In this document: positions 25,340 to 33,366 of the stretch, piece after piece
Layout: every line of letters begins with the position of its first letter
Position numbering within the stretch: position 1 is the first letter of the stretch
Assembly (NCBI GenBank): GCA_958295465.1
Contig: OY282353.1
Span: 1,488,001-1,552,000, forward strand
Direction: 5' to 3'
DNA length: 64,000 nucleotides
Source of the DNA: an uncultured Gammaproteobacteria bacterium
Lineage (GTDB): Bacteria; Pseudomonadota; Gammaproteobacteria; HK1
Notes under the pieces: model-generated
Told to the model about the DNA's origin: nothing
The model's database searches: none
The model's input: the letters and a program-made list of their open reading frames with translations, nothing else
Translations under genes and position numbers: made by a program

Positions 25340-26446
25340 ATGGACCACGACATGAAATCCGGTGACATCACGTCGTTCGAGGTTTCCGAGTTGGCATTCG
25401 ATGTAAGGAACCCTCGGATGGCCGAGTTCGACACGGTCGGCGGCGAACCGGAAGTCATCAAGATGTTGTGGGAGATGATGGACGTCGAGGAGTTGGCGCT
25501 GTCCATTGCCGCGAGCGGCTACTTCCCCCACGAACCGGTGATCGTGGCCATGGAAGGCGGCAGCAATGTGGTGATTGAAGGGAACCGAAGACTCGCAGCG
25601 GTGAAGTTGCTATGCCAACCGGCACCAGGGAGAGACTTCAACGATCGCATCCCCAGAATCAGCCCCGAACGCAGAGAATCGCTCGCCCGAATCCCGGGGC
25701 TGTTGAGCACACGGGAGGACGCTTGGCGCTACCTCGGCTTCAAGCACGTGAACGGGCCGGCGAAGTGGAGCAGCTATGCGAAATCCAAGTATATTGCCGA
25801 TGTTCACCGAAACTATGGCAAGCCGCTGGACGAGATAGCCAGGCAGATTGGCGACACGCACAACACGGTTCGTCGGCTGTACCGCGGACTGATGGTGATC
25901 GAACAGGCGGAAAGGCTGGGCGCATTCAGCCACGATGATCGTTGGCGTGGACATTTCGCCTTTTCTCATCTCTATACGGGCCTCCCATATCCAGGCGTAA
26001 GCGAGTTTCTGGATCTGCAATCCGCCAGCGACGAAATGCAAGATCCGGTGCCGGCGGAGAGGAAAGACAATCTGCGAGAACTGCTGGTTTGGATGTACGG
26101 GAGCAAGAGCGAGAAGAAACCCCCCGTCATCCAGTCGCAAAACCCCCATCTCCGCTGGCTGGACGCCGTTCTGGCGAACAGGAAGGCGTTGGCGGCCCTG
26201 CGTCAAGGCGTTGAGCTCTCTTTGGCATTCGAGATCAGTCGCCCTTCCTCGAATCTGTTCGAAGAGGCGCTGGTGGCTGCAAAGCAACACTTGGAGAGAG
26301 CGCGAGGCATACTCTCCACGGGATACGACGGCTCCAAGGAGCTGCTGAGGATCGCCGCGGCGGCGGCAGACTTGGCATACGACCTGCACGAAGAAATGGA
26401 ACGCAAGAGCCTGCCCAAGCGCGGCAGGCGCAAATCGTCCGAATAG
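25340..26446 (+). CDS. ParB N-terminal-domain protein, probable island/defence component
   Basis: 368 residues. The N-terminal ParB/Srx-like domain includes DVRNPRMAEF, MDVEELALSIAASGYFPHEP and the nucleotide-binding-like motif VVIEGNRRLAAVKLL. A helix-turn-helix-like segment (LDEIARQIGDTHNTVRRLYR) follows, then a long helical C-terminus with KALAALRQGVELSLAFEI and a basic tail. It is not a chromosome-partition ParB: there is no ParA, and the C-terminal part differs. Such proteins occur in restriction and DNA-modification islands, where they may hydrolyse CTP/ATP or nick DNA. G+C appears lower than that of housekeeping neighbours. It is followed 5 bp later by a frameshifted partner gene. Confidence 0.78.
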   Translation: MDHDMKSGDITSFEVSELAFDVRNPRMAEFDTVGGEPEVIKMLWEMMDVEELALSIAASGYFPHEPVIVAMEGGSNVVIEGNRRLAAVKLLCQPAPGRDFNDRIPRISPERRESLARIPGLLSTREDAWRYLGFKHVNGPAKWSSYAKSKYIADVHRNYGKPLDEIARQIGDTHNTVRRLYRGLMVIEQAERLGAFSHDDRWRGHFAFSHLYTGLPYPGVSEFLDLQSASDEMQDPVPAERKDNLRELLVWMYGSKSEKKPPVIQSQNPHLRWLDAVLANRKALAALRQGVELSLAFEISRPSSNLFEEALVAAKQHLERARGILSTGYDGSKELLRIAAAAADLAYDLHEEMERKSLPKRGRRKSSE

Positions 26447-26451
26447 CGCCA

Positions 26452-26665
26452 ATGTTCAAGTGGCCCGGAGAACCCCCTCCTTCCGACGAAGAACACGAGC
26501 TGGCCGACTACCGTGGAGCTCGTCGCTTGGCGGAACGGCAGCATGTCGGCCGTTGCGCTGATCCGGCTTCTAGGTAGACGAGAGGATCCGGATTACTCCG
26601 ACGGCGTGCCGGAAGAGGACGAAGCAGCAGGATGGCAAGGCCGAGTCACTGCCCCGCTCTACTGA
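26452..26665 (+). pseudogene. Frameshifted partner of the ParB-like gene
   Basis: ATG at 26452, 5 bp after the ParB-like stop. The frame reads MFKWPGEPPPSDEEHELADY and then breaks. From 26512 the next frame continues VELVAWRNGSMSAVALIRLL then GRREDPDYSDGVPEEDEAAG, with a stop at 26665. Removing one C from CC at 26511-26512 joins the two into one acidic protein of about 70 residues. The conserved-looking GRREDPDYSDGVPEEDE suggests the N-terminal part of a longer protein. I do not recognise the family. Spacing shows it is cotranscribed with the ParB-like gene. Confidence 0.55.
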
Positions 26666-26700
26666 TCCTGTTGCCTCGGTAAGATTCTGCATGAATTCGA

Positions 26701-27581
26701 CTATTCCACAGATTCCAGTTTGTTCCTAAGCACGGTTTTGAATTCTTCGCGCTGAACCGTTTCCGCGGCAAGGAGCTTGGCATTGGATTGTTCCAGGGTA
26801 AGCACTTCCCAGTGTCCACGTGCAAGATGGTAATGTCCCGTATCGCCTCTCAGCAAATTCGGGACCATCCAGATGATATCGCCATCGCCAAGATCCTGGC
26901 TTGGAGATTCGCTGGGACCACCGATCGATTCGAAGAATGGTTGATCCACGGCAACGGCCATTTTGGACCCCCACCGTCGAACCGTCAGTACCTTGATCTG
27001 CAATTGCGGCATGAGACGTTTCGCGCCGGAAGATCGCCAGTCCGGCCTGCGGACAGCATTCGGGAACGGTGGTATCGGATCGACGTCATCCCGCAAGTTT
27101 TCGAATTCCGAGCTCATGCGGCTGCCTGAAAGATAGACGGCCTGGATTTCCAGGCCGTACCAATCGATGTTGCCATCGAACGTTCTGGCGACGACGATAT
27201 CGATTTTACCCGCCGATTTGTCCGTTTCGGTCCCCCGCATGAATGGAACCTCGTGAGCCAACATCGTCTCCCGAGGTGGAAACCCCACAATTTCGGCAAG
27301 CCACCGAATCAGCAACTGCCCTTCATCGAACCGTGCCGGACAGACGATTACCGGACTACCTTCCGGCGTCCCGAGCCGCCCGTCTTCGTTCATTCCGTAA
27401 CGTTGAAGAGAACACACGCCACCGCGTTTCTGGCACAACGGCCGGCCCTTTGGTACGGACAGGACGGAGTTTCGTAGTCTTCCTCCAGCGCGATCCTGGC
27501 CAGACGCCACCGGCGTTCGGACGACAGATCCATGAGTGGTTGGCCATACCACTCGGCAATACCATATCGGGTCTTCGTCAT
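26701..27581 (-). pseudogene. NotI-type restriction endonuclease, frameshifted in the zinc-binding region
   Basis: The N-terminal frame from the ATG at 27581 reads MTKTRYGIAEWYGQPLMDLS to YETPSCPYQ. The family then continues in another frame: KGRPLCQKRGGVCSLQRYG, VIVCPARFDEGQLLIRWLAE, VPFMRGTETDKSAGKIDIVV and WYGLEIQAVYLSG. The Cys cluster (C-P-Y-Q...C...C), Asp of KIDIVV and Glu/Gln of LEIQAVY fit the metal site and PD-(D/E)xK core of NotI-like enzymes, which cut 8-bp G+C-rich sites. The break is at a T3 run (27449-27451; A3 on the coding strand): one more A would restore ~290 residues. It lies 9 bp after a D12 methylase, as in a restriction-modification operon. Confidence 0.8.
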
Positions 27582-27590
27582 GACGGGACG

Positions 27591-28412
27591 CTACCCGGAG
27601 AACACCGGTCGGGGCGTGATGATCAGCTCGGAGATCCGGGCATGGTGCGTATTCTTCATGATCACCTGAACGACTTCGAATCCATGTTTCTTGACGAGGG
27701 ACATGATCCGCGGGGTATGGTCGTAGGTCATCAGAAAATCGGCGCCGCTGTCCGCGAGCATTTCGAACAGTCCCGGATGATCGATTTCGTTGTGCGCGTA
27801 GAGCCGTTTGCCGGCCCGCTTACCGCCCGCGGTATAGGGAGGATCGACGAAAACGACCAAGCCGGGGTCGGACCCGCCCAACAGGGTATCCAGCAGCTTC
27901 AGGCCCTCCGTTTCGCAAAACCCGATGCGGGCGACATGGCTCTCGATCTCGCTCAGACGGTCGACGATCGTCTTCGGGTACCAGCGGGAGGCGATGCCCT
28001 TGCCGTTTTCCCCCGCTCGATTGAGCGATGCGCCGGGCGCTAATATGCCGCCCCGGCGTGTCCGGTTCAGGACGAGCGTCCGGAAGCCGTGTTCAAGGAC
28101 GTCATGGGGATGCTTCCTGGAAAGCGCATCAACAGCGCCCCGAGTGGGCGCGAAACGCAGGATCCTCTCTTGAAGAGCAGGGCCGTGCCGCAGTGTCGCG
28201 TGCCAGAATGCGGCGACGTCCCGATCCAGCTCCGCCATGAGGCATCGCTCCACCAGACCTTCCATCACCGCGGTCAGGGAAACGATTCCGCCTCCGGCGA
28301 ACGGCTCGACAAGGAGCCTCGGTGCAGGAGCGATTCCCTTGAGCCAAATCCGAATGTGAGGGACGAGCCACGTCTTCCCGCCGGGATAGCGCAGAGGGCT
28401 GCGCTGCGGCAC
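27591..28412 (-). CDS. D12-class (Dam-like) DNA adenine-N6 methyltransferase
   Basis: About 273 residues from a GTG at 28412; the frame stays open to a GTG at 28664, but that extension shows no family similarity. Alpha-class amino-methyltransferase order: PLRYPGGKTWLVPHI (motif X), LLVEPFAGGGIVSL (motif I, AdoMet), then LVVFVDPPYTAGGK (motif IV, DPPY) and FLMTYDH. It should methylate adenine in the site cut by the neighbouring NotI-like enzyme, or protect against it. All motifs look intact, so the methylase may remain active while the nuclease is frameshifted. Second gene of a minus-strand series. Confidence 0.86.
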   Translation of the reverse strand: MPQRSPLRYPGGKTWLVPHIRIWLKGIAPAPRLLVEPFAGGGIVSLTAVMEGLVERCLMAELDRDVAAFWHATLRHGPALQERILRFAPTRGAVDALSRKHPHDVLEHGFRTLVLNRTRRGGILAPGASLNRAGENGKGIASRWYPKTIVDRLSEIESHVARIGFCETEGLKLLDTLLGGSDPGLVVFVDPPYTAGGKRAGKRLYAHNEIDHPGLFEMLADSGADFLMTYDHTPRIMSLVKKHGFEVVQVIMKNTHHARISELIITPRPVFSG

Positions 28413-28708
28413 GGATGCGACGTTTACCGCCGGAATCGGCGAGACTTGTACGCTGGCGCCCCCGGCGTACCCTCCTGCGCACTCGCGGGTCACGGGGTCT
28501 GGTTCGGTCGGGTCAATCAAATCGAGTATCCCATTACAATGGCGCGATCCCTCGGCGCGGACCCATGCGCGATCGATCGAACCCGATACCGGCACAACGG
28601 CTCGGCTCCGAAGAACCGCCTTGTCGATGCGGTGCCCCGTCGATTGAGCCGCCCCGGTTACCACACAGAGGGTAGCGCGCCGATTCGGGAATTACATGGA
28701 TAATTCCA

Positions 28709-30112
28709 CTAATTTCCATCGTTTCCTGCCCCTTGCTGACGGATACCTTGCTCGACGAGCCTGATGACGAGTTGTTCCTGGGAGTCCGTGCCCTTCATGG
28801 AGTTGCAGGCCCCGCAGAGCAGTTGAAGGTTGTCGATGTGGTCGCTCCCGCATTTGGCGCGAGGGATGACATGGTCTACGGTGAGGTTGCGGAACGGGAA
28901 TAGAATGCGGCATCCGCCGCACACCCCTTCCTGGCGTCCGTACAGCGTGTGTTTGTGCGTGCGGTAGTTCGGGACGTCGCCCAGGTCGGTGCGCCGGGGA
29001 ATGTCCGTTCGGTGAATCACATCGTCGAACAGCGCACCTCGATCGTCTCGTAGTCGCTTGAGCACCAGGTTCGCGGCCAGTGGCGAGAGGTCGATGCCTG
29101 CCCATTGGCGATTGAGCCGGTCGGCGGCAACAAGCGCCGTGGCGCAGCCGCAGAACGGGTCCAGCACCATGTCATCCTCGTTCGACGAGGCGCGGATAAT
29201 ACGGTCGAGCAACGCGAGCGGCTTCTGCGTGGGGTATCCGGTGCGTTCCGCAGCGTGCGCCGATACAGGAGGAATGTCCGAAATCACGTCCCGAACCGGA
29301 GTGCCGGATTGCTCATGCAGATAGCGCTTGAGGTAAGGTCTTCCACTGTCAGACCACTCGATCCGCCTGTCGCGGTCGAGCGCCTCCACCTTTTCTCGTA
29401 CTCGACGCCATCCCCATCGGGGCGTGTAGCCCTTGTACTCGTAGGACAAGTTGGGACGTTCCCCCATCGAGGCCGTTCGTATAATTTCGTGCAGGCGATA
29501 TCGTCCGCGGCCATCGCGATGTCGGTAGAATTTCTCGATGTAATCCGGTGTGTGGGGAGTATATGTCCGGTTCCAACAGAATGACGAGGCGCCGTTGGCG
29601 TAGAACAGGATCGTATCGTGAACTGCGCCCCATCGCCTGGCGTCATTGCGGCTGGATGTCCGCTGCCAGATGATCTCATTGATGAAGTTCGAGCGCCCGA
29701 AAATGACGTCCATCAGCGTCTTGAGGTAGTGGCCGGCGGTCGGGTCGCAGTGCAGATACAGACTCCCCGTGGGCTTGAGCAACCGGTGCATTTCAAGTAA
29801 CCGGATGGCCATCATGATGAGATAGGACTTCATGCCCTTGCCGTGGGCGAGGTCGGCGGCGTCGATGATGGCATAGAGGGCGGGTTGGCGGTCGGCAATC
29901 TCCCCGTGCCACGCCTCGTCCACGTCGGAGAGCGTCCAGGTGTCCTTGAAGGCGGCACCGGCCGCCTCGGAGCCGATAGGGGCGCTGTAGTCGGTGTTGG
30001 AGTTGAACGGCGGGTCCAGGTAGATGAGATCCACGGACTCACTGTTCATGCCCCGCATCACATCAAGGTTGTCACCCGTCCAGAGTGTGCGGTTGCGCCA
30101 GTTGAAGATCAT
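28709..30112 (-). CDS. DNA methyltransferase fused to a C-terminal HNH endonuclease
   Basis: 467 residues. It begins FNWRNRTLWTGDNLDVMRGM, then motif IV SVDLIYLDPPFNSNTDYS, LLKPTGSLYLHCDPTAGHYL and, after a target-recognition region, GYPTQKPLALLDRIIRASSN and the AdoMet motif DDMVLDPFCGCATALVAADR: a beta-class N6-A/N4-C methyltransferase. From about residue 397 an HNH domain is attached: VCGGCRILFPFRNLTVDHVI, then DNLQLLCGACNSMKG, with paired CxxC motifs and DHV/N. A single protein with modification and cleavage domains is unusual for this class. The ATG overlaps the stop of a short upstream ORF (ATGA), so it belongs to an operon running toward the D12 methylase and NotI-like gene. Confidence 0.85.
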   Translation of the reverse strand: MIFNWRNRTLWTGDNLDVMRGMNSESVDLIYLDPPFNSNTDYSAPIGSEAAGAAFKDTWTLSDVDEAWHGEIADRQPALYAIIDAADLAHGKGMKSYLIMMAIRLLEMHRLLKPTGSLYLHCDPTAGHYLKTLMDVIFGRSNFINEIIWQRTSSRNDARRWGAVHDTILFYANGASSFCWNRTYTPHTPDYIEKFYRHRDGRGRYRLHEIIRTASMGERPNLSYEYKGYTPRWGWRRVREKVEALDRDRRIEWSDSGRPYLKRYLHEQSGTPVRDVISDIPPVSAHAAERTGYPTQKPLALLDRIIRASSNEDDMVLDPFCGCATALVAADRLNRQWAGIDLSPLAANLVLKRLRDDRGALFDDVIHRTDIPRRTDLGDVPNYRTHKHTLYGRQEGVCGGCRILFPFRNLTVDHVIPRAKCGSDHIDNLQLLCGACNSMKGTDSQEQLVIRLVEQGIRQQGAGNDGN

Positions 30113-30264
30113 GTATCGTCATCCAGTGCGAGCGGAATCGTTCGGCCCTGAACGGGAAACACGCGGTCGAGGCTGCGCTTGAAGACCTCCCACGACGATG
30201 CGTTGCGCATCAAGGCAATCACCGCTGCCAAGATTCTGTCCCGCTCCCCGCGCAGAGGGTAGCG
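30109..30264 (-). pseudogene. C-terminal remnant of an unidentified upstream operon gene
   Basis: Frame reading RYPLRGERDRILAAVIALMR, then NASSWEVFKRSLDRVFPVQG and ending PLALDDDT. Its TGA overlaps the methyltransferase ATG by ATGA, the usual sign of translational coupling, so a real gene once ended here. To its right the coding pattern is lost and a plus-strand oxidoreductase remnant begins by 30382, so the 5' part has been replaced. Family unknown. Confidence 0.4.
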
Positions 30265-30381
30265 CGGCGCGGATCCCTGTGGAACAGCCCCTTTCCGTAC
30301 CAGCCTCCTGCCCAGCGCAATCGGGCGGCTCCCCGGGATGCCTCGCCCAGCCTCTGCAACCGGACCCCGCAAGAGCACGCG

Positions 30382-30540
30382 ATGCCCGAAACCGCCCTGC
30401 CTGCCCATGCCTTCGTCATCGGCGGCGGGGTCATGGGCTGCTCGACACCTCTACCACCTGGCGAAGGCGAGGGTCTCCGATGCCGTCCTCCTGGAACGCA
30501 ACCGGCTGACCTCCGGCACCACCTGGCCCGGCACCACCTG
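30382..30540 (+). pseudogene. N-terminal remnant of an FAD-dependent amine/glycine oxidoreductase
   Basis: ATG at 30382: MPETALPAHAFVIGGGVMGC, the FAD-binding GxGxxG start. The next part of the family (STLYHLAKARVSDAVLLERN then RLTSGTTW) follows in another frame. It matches the beginning of dimethylglycine/sarcosine-dehydrogenase-like flavoproteins, which continue for several hundred residues; nothing further is present before MmgE/PrpD. A frameshifted, 3'-deleted relic at the edge of the restriction-modification island. Confidence 0.65.
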
Positions 30541-30745
30541 GCATTGCCCAAGGCAGCGTGAAGCTGGCGAACCAACAGGGGCGGAGGACACTTGTCGGAC
30601 CGCCCAATAGCCGGGGTCCACTTCTTGGAGGGTGGATGCGGCAATCAAGGAGCGCGTGGTGTGGCAGGCCCGCGTCGAACCGGCTGTCGCTGCACGTGCT
30701 GCGCCCTTCCGCTAACATCCCGCCACTCCTCACGAGGACCCCGTC

Positions 30746-32164
30746 ATGACCGGAACCACCCGCTGCCTCGCCGAATTCGCGGCTGGAATCGACTTTGCGT
30801 CACTCGATTCCGCCGTCGTCGAGCGCGCCAGGATGCTGCTCATGGACCAGGTCGGCATCTCGATCCGGGGGCGCAACGACGCCGGACTGAGCGCCTCGAT
30901 GGCGACGGCGCTACGCCACCTCGGCCTCGCCGCCGGCAGCGCCGGTGGCCTCGGCGCTGACACCGGGGCCAGCGTCATCGGCGACGCCGCCTCGTACTCT
31001 CCGCCGGCCGCCGCCCTGTTCAACGGCAACCTCGGCCATTCGCTCGACTTCGACGACACCCACGCCAGCGGCTCGATCCACCCGAGCGCCCCCATCGTCC
31101 CGGCCGCGCTGGCCGCCGCGGAGATGGCCGGGACGGACGGCGCGACGGTCGTCGCGGCGGTGGTGGCCGGGTACGAGGTGCAGATCCGGCTGAGCCTCGC
31201 GCTCAATCCTTCCGAGCACTACCGGCGGGGGTTCCACCCGACCGCGACCTGCGGCGTGTTCGGCGCCGCGGCGGCGGCGGGCCGGGTCCTCGGTCTGGAT
31301 ACGTCTCGGATGGAGGACGCCCTGGGGCTCTGCGGCAGCCTCGCCGCCGGCTCGATGCAGTTCCTCGCCGACGGCGCGTGGAACAAGCCCTTCCATACCG
31401 GGTACGCGGCGATGAACGGGCTGGTGGCCGCGTGCATGGCGCGCGAGGGGTTCCGCGGGGCGCGCGAGGCGATCGAGGGCCGGGCCGGCTTCCTGCACGC
31501 ATACGCCCCGAACGCCGATCCGGCGCTCGCGACCGAGGGCCTGGGCGAGCGGTGGGAGACGTTGCGCATCGCGATCAAGCCCTACCCCTCCTGCCGGTAC
31601 AGCCACGCCCCGGTGGATGCGCTGATCGCGCTGCGCGGCGAGCACGGCATCGACTGGCGTGACGTGGAATCGGTGGAGATCGGACTCTCGCGCACCGGCT
31701 GGAACCTCATCGGCGACCCGGAAGACGAGAAGCAGCGCCCGGAGACCTATGTGGACGGGCAGTTCTCGATGCCCTTCTGCGCGGCGGTGGCGCTGCGCGA
31801 CGGCGCGCTCACCTGGGATTCCTACGATGCGCACCTCGGCGACGCGGACACCCTCGGACTCTGCCGGCGTGTGCGCACCGTCGTGGACGATCGGGCCGAA
31901 GCGGACTTCCCCGGCATGTCCGGCCTCGCCAGGATCACGACGAAACGGGGCGGCGCGTACGAGCGGTACGTGAAGACGCCCAGGGGCGAGCCGGAGAACT
32001 TCCTCACGCGCGAGGAGCTGAAGGCGAAGTTCGACGGGCTCGCGGCTCCGTACATGGGCGCGAACCGGCGCGACGCGCTCGCCGAGGCGCTGCTCTCCAT
32101 CGACCGCACCGGCGACGTGGCGGAAGTCCTCCGCATGACCCGGCCGGTGGAGACGACGACGTAG
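30746..32164 (+). CDS. MmgE/PrpD family protein
   Basis: 472 residues. The family (2-methylcitrate dehydratase, cis-aconitate decarboxylase and many of unknown substrate) is recognised from LLMDQVGISIRG, then NGNLGHSLDFDDTHASGSIH, PSAPIVPAALAAAEMAG, GFHPTATCGVFGAAAAAGRV, KPFHTGYAAMNGLVAACMA and IAIKPYPSCRYSHAPVDALI. The active-site Asp/His cluster (DFDDTH) and Lys of KPFHTG are present. It is not in a prp operon. Near the MaoC/acyl-CoA dehydrogenase/CaiB set it may handle a branched or unsaturated dicarboxylate; that is inference. Confidence 0.86.
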   Translation: MTGTTRCLAEFAAGIDFASLDSAVVERARMLLMDQVGISIRGRNDAGLSASMATALRHLGLAAGSAGGLGADTGASVIGDAASYSPPAAALFNGNLGHSLDFDDTHASGSIHPSAPIVPAALAAAEMAGTDGATVVAAVVAGYEVQIRLSLALNPSEHYRRGFHPTATCGVFGAAAAAGRVLGLDTSRMEDALGLCGSLAAGSMQFLADGAWNKPFHTGYAAMNGLVAACMAREGFRGAREAIEGRAGFLHAYAPNADPALATEGLGERWETLRIAIKPYPSCRYSHAPVDALIALRGEHGIDWRDVESVEIGLSRTGWNLIGDPEDEKQRPETYVDGQFSMPFCAAVALRDGALTWDSYDAHLGDADTLGLCRRVRTVVDDRAEADFPGMSGLARITTKRGGAYERYVKTPRGEPENFLTREELKAKFDGLAAPYMGANRRDALAEALLSIDRTGDVAEVLRMTRPVETTT

Positions 32165-32457
32165 CGGGAGTCTTTCGCATGACACGTCCGATCGGACCGG
32201 CCGCAGCGTCGGCGCCGCCATCGGCGTCGGCAGGCATTTCGACGAAGGTCCCGGGGTCGATCACCGGACGGCCCGCCGCCGTGCCGTCGCCGGTCTCCGA
32301 TGAAGCGACGCCGGCCGCCGCCAGGCCGAAGACCAGGGCCGGTCGGAGCACGCCACCGAACTCTGCCCTGGACGCACCCGGGGCCGGAGCTTGAAAGGCG
32401 CGAGGAGAAAGGCAGCACTCACCGCGACCTGTGCCCCAACAGGAAGCGCCACCCCCC

Positions 32458-32787
32458 ATGTTCAGGCTCAGTCAGGAAACCATCGCCATCGTGACCGTCG
32501 GCCTCGCGCTGGCCGGACTCGGCATCACCAGCGACAACGGCATCCGGGACGAGATCCAGGCCGTCCGGTCCGAAATGCAGGCCATGCGCGCCGAAGCCCG
32601 TGCCGACCGCGAGGCGTTGCGTACCGAAGCTCGTGCCGACCGCGAGGCGTTGCGTACCGAAGCCCGCGCCGACCGCGAGGCGTGGCAGGCCGAAGCCCGC
32701 GCCCTGCGCGCAGAGGCCGCGGCCGACCGCGAAGCGCTCGGCCGGCTCACCGGCATCGTCGAGGAGGTGCGTACCGCCCGCCGGTGA
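32458..32787 (+). CDS. Small membrane-anchored coiled-coil protein with tandem 11-residue repeats
   Basis: 109 residues. A short N-terminal membrane helix (TIAIVTVGLALAGLGI) precedes a continuous Arg/Glu/Ala coiled coil built from three 11-residue repeats (ARADREALRTE) and degenerate neighbours. ATG at 32458 chosen: AGGAAG lies 12 bp upstream and the helix begins shortly after. Function unknown. A truncated relative (minus strand, 5399-5557) marks one edge of the cas1 disruption, so the family is at least two-copy in this genome. The repeat number may vary between strains because the DNA is a near-perfect 33-bp tandem repeat. Confidence 0.65.
   Translation: MFRLSQETIAIVTVGLALAGLGITSDNGIRDEIQAVRSEMQAMRAEARADREALRTEARADREALRTEARADREAWQAEARALRAEAAADREALGRLTGIVEEVRTARR
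32596..32694 (+). repeat. 33-bp tandem repeat, three units, in the coiled-coil gene
   Basis: Units at 32596, 32629 and 32662. The first two differ at one base; the third diverges at its 3' end. Each adds one 11-residue coiled-coil heptad-and-a-half, so unit gain or loss keeps the frame and changes coil length. Confidence 0.8.
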
Positions 32788-32914
32788 CGACGCCCCCGTC
32801 AACGCCGTCCGCCGCCGGTGCTGATCCCCGTCCGTGGCGCCGGAGCGGGCGGGCCGTGCGGACCATCGGGAAGAAGCGGCCGTGAGCGTCTCGCCGGCGC
32901 ACGGAGACGATGCC

Positions 32915-32954
32915 CCGCCTCTCCTGCCCCGCCCCGGCGGGGCAGGAGAGGCGG
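32915..32954. repeat. 17-bp perfect hairpin in the intergenic region
   Basis: CCGCCTCTCCTGCCCCG (32915-32931) and its exact complement CGGGGCAGGAGAGGCGG (32938-32954) around CCCCGG. It has no T-run on either side, so it is not a standard terminator. It could be a REP-type palindrome or a transposon-end relic, as a transposase tail follows at 33003. Confidence 0.7.
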
Positions 32955-33002
32955 CGGGTCCTTTGCTCATCATGACCGTCCCTGGACGCTCACGGGCGCG
33001 CC

Positions 33003-33183
33003 CGGCGGCCCCGCGCGCTACGCGCAACGCAAATGGCTGTCCGAAGCGCCCAATGGCTGGATCAAGGAAGTGCTCGGCCTCCGACGGTTCAGTGTGCGGG
33101 GCCTGGACAAGGTACGATGGGAGTGGAATTCGGTGTGTCTGGCGCTGAACGTCAAGCGTCTGCAACCGCTTCTGGCGGCGTGA
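33003..33183 (+). mobile_element. IS1182-type transposase C-terminal remnant
   Basis: The frame before the TGA at 33181 reads RKWLSEAPNGWIKEVLG, then FSVRGLDKVRWEWNSVCLAL and NVKRLQPLLA, the highly conserved tail of IS1182-group transposases (G-W-I-K...RG..KV..EW.LVC.A.N.KR). Only about 60 residues remain. It shows that an insertion sequence once stood upstream of the MaoC operon. Confidence 0.75.
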
Positions 33184-33206
33184 GGGCGCCGGCTCACCGG
33201 ACGAAC

Positions 33207-33220
33207 GGGGGGGGGGGGGG
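33207..33220 (+). repeat. Homopolymer of 14 G
   Basis: Fourteen consecutive G in the gap between the transposase remnant and maoC (ATG 147 bp downstream). Such tracts slip readily; they can phase-vary a promoter spacing, or they can be an assembly problem. Confidence 0.8.
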
Positions 33221-33366
33221 TCTCGCCCGCAAGCGCGGACCGAGGGTCCGCCACAGGGAAAAGCGGGCGGGACGCCCCGTTCCCGAATTCGGAGCAAATA
33301 CCTGATCCCGGTGACGCTGTGCCGGGTGTCGGCGTCCTTGCCGGCAACGACTGAGGAGGCACGTGC

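Noticed and set aside
25340..26446. Plasmid or chromosome partition ParB
   Set aside because: No ParA, no centromere-like repeats nearby, and the C-terminal half differs from partition ParB proteins.
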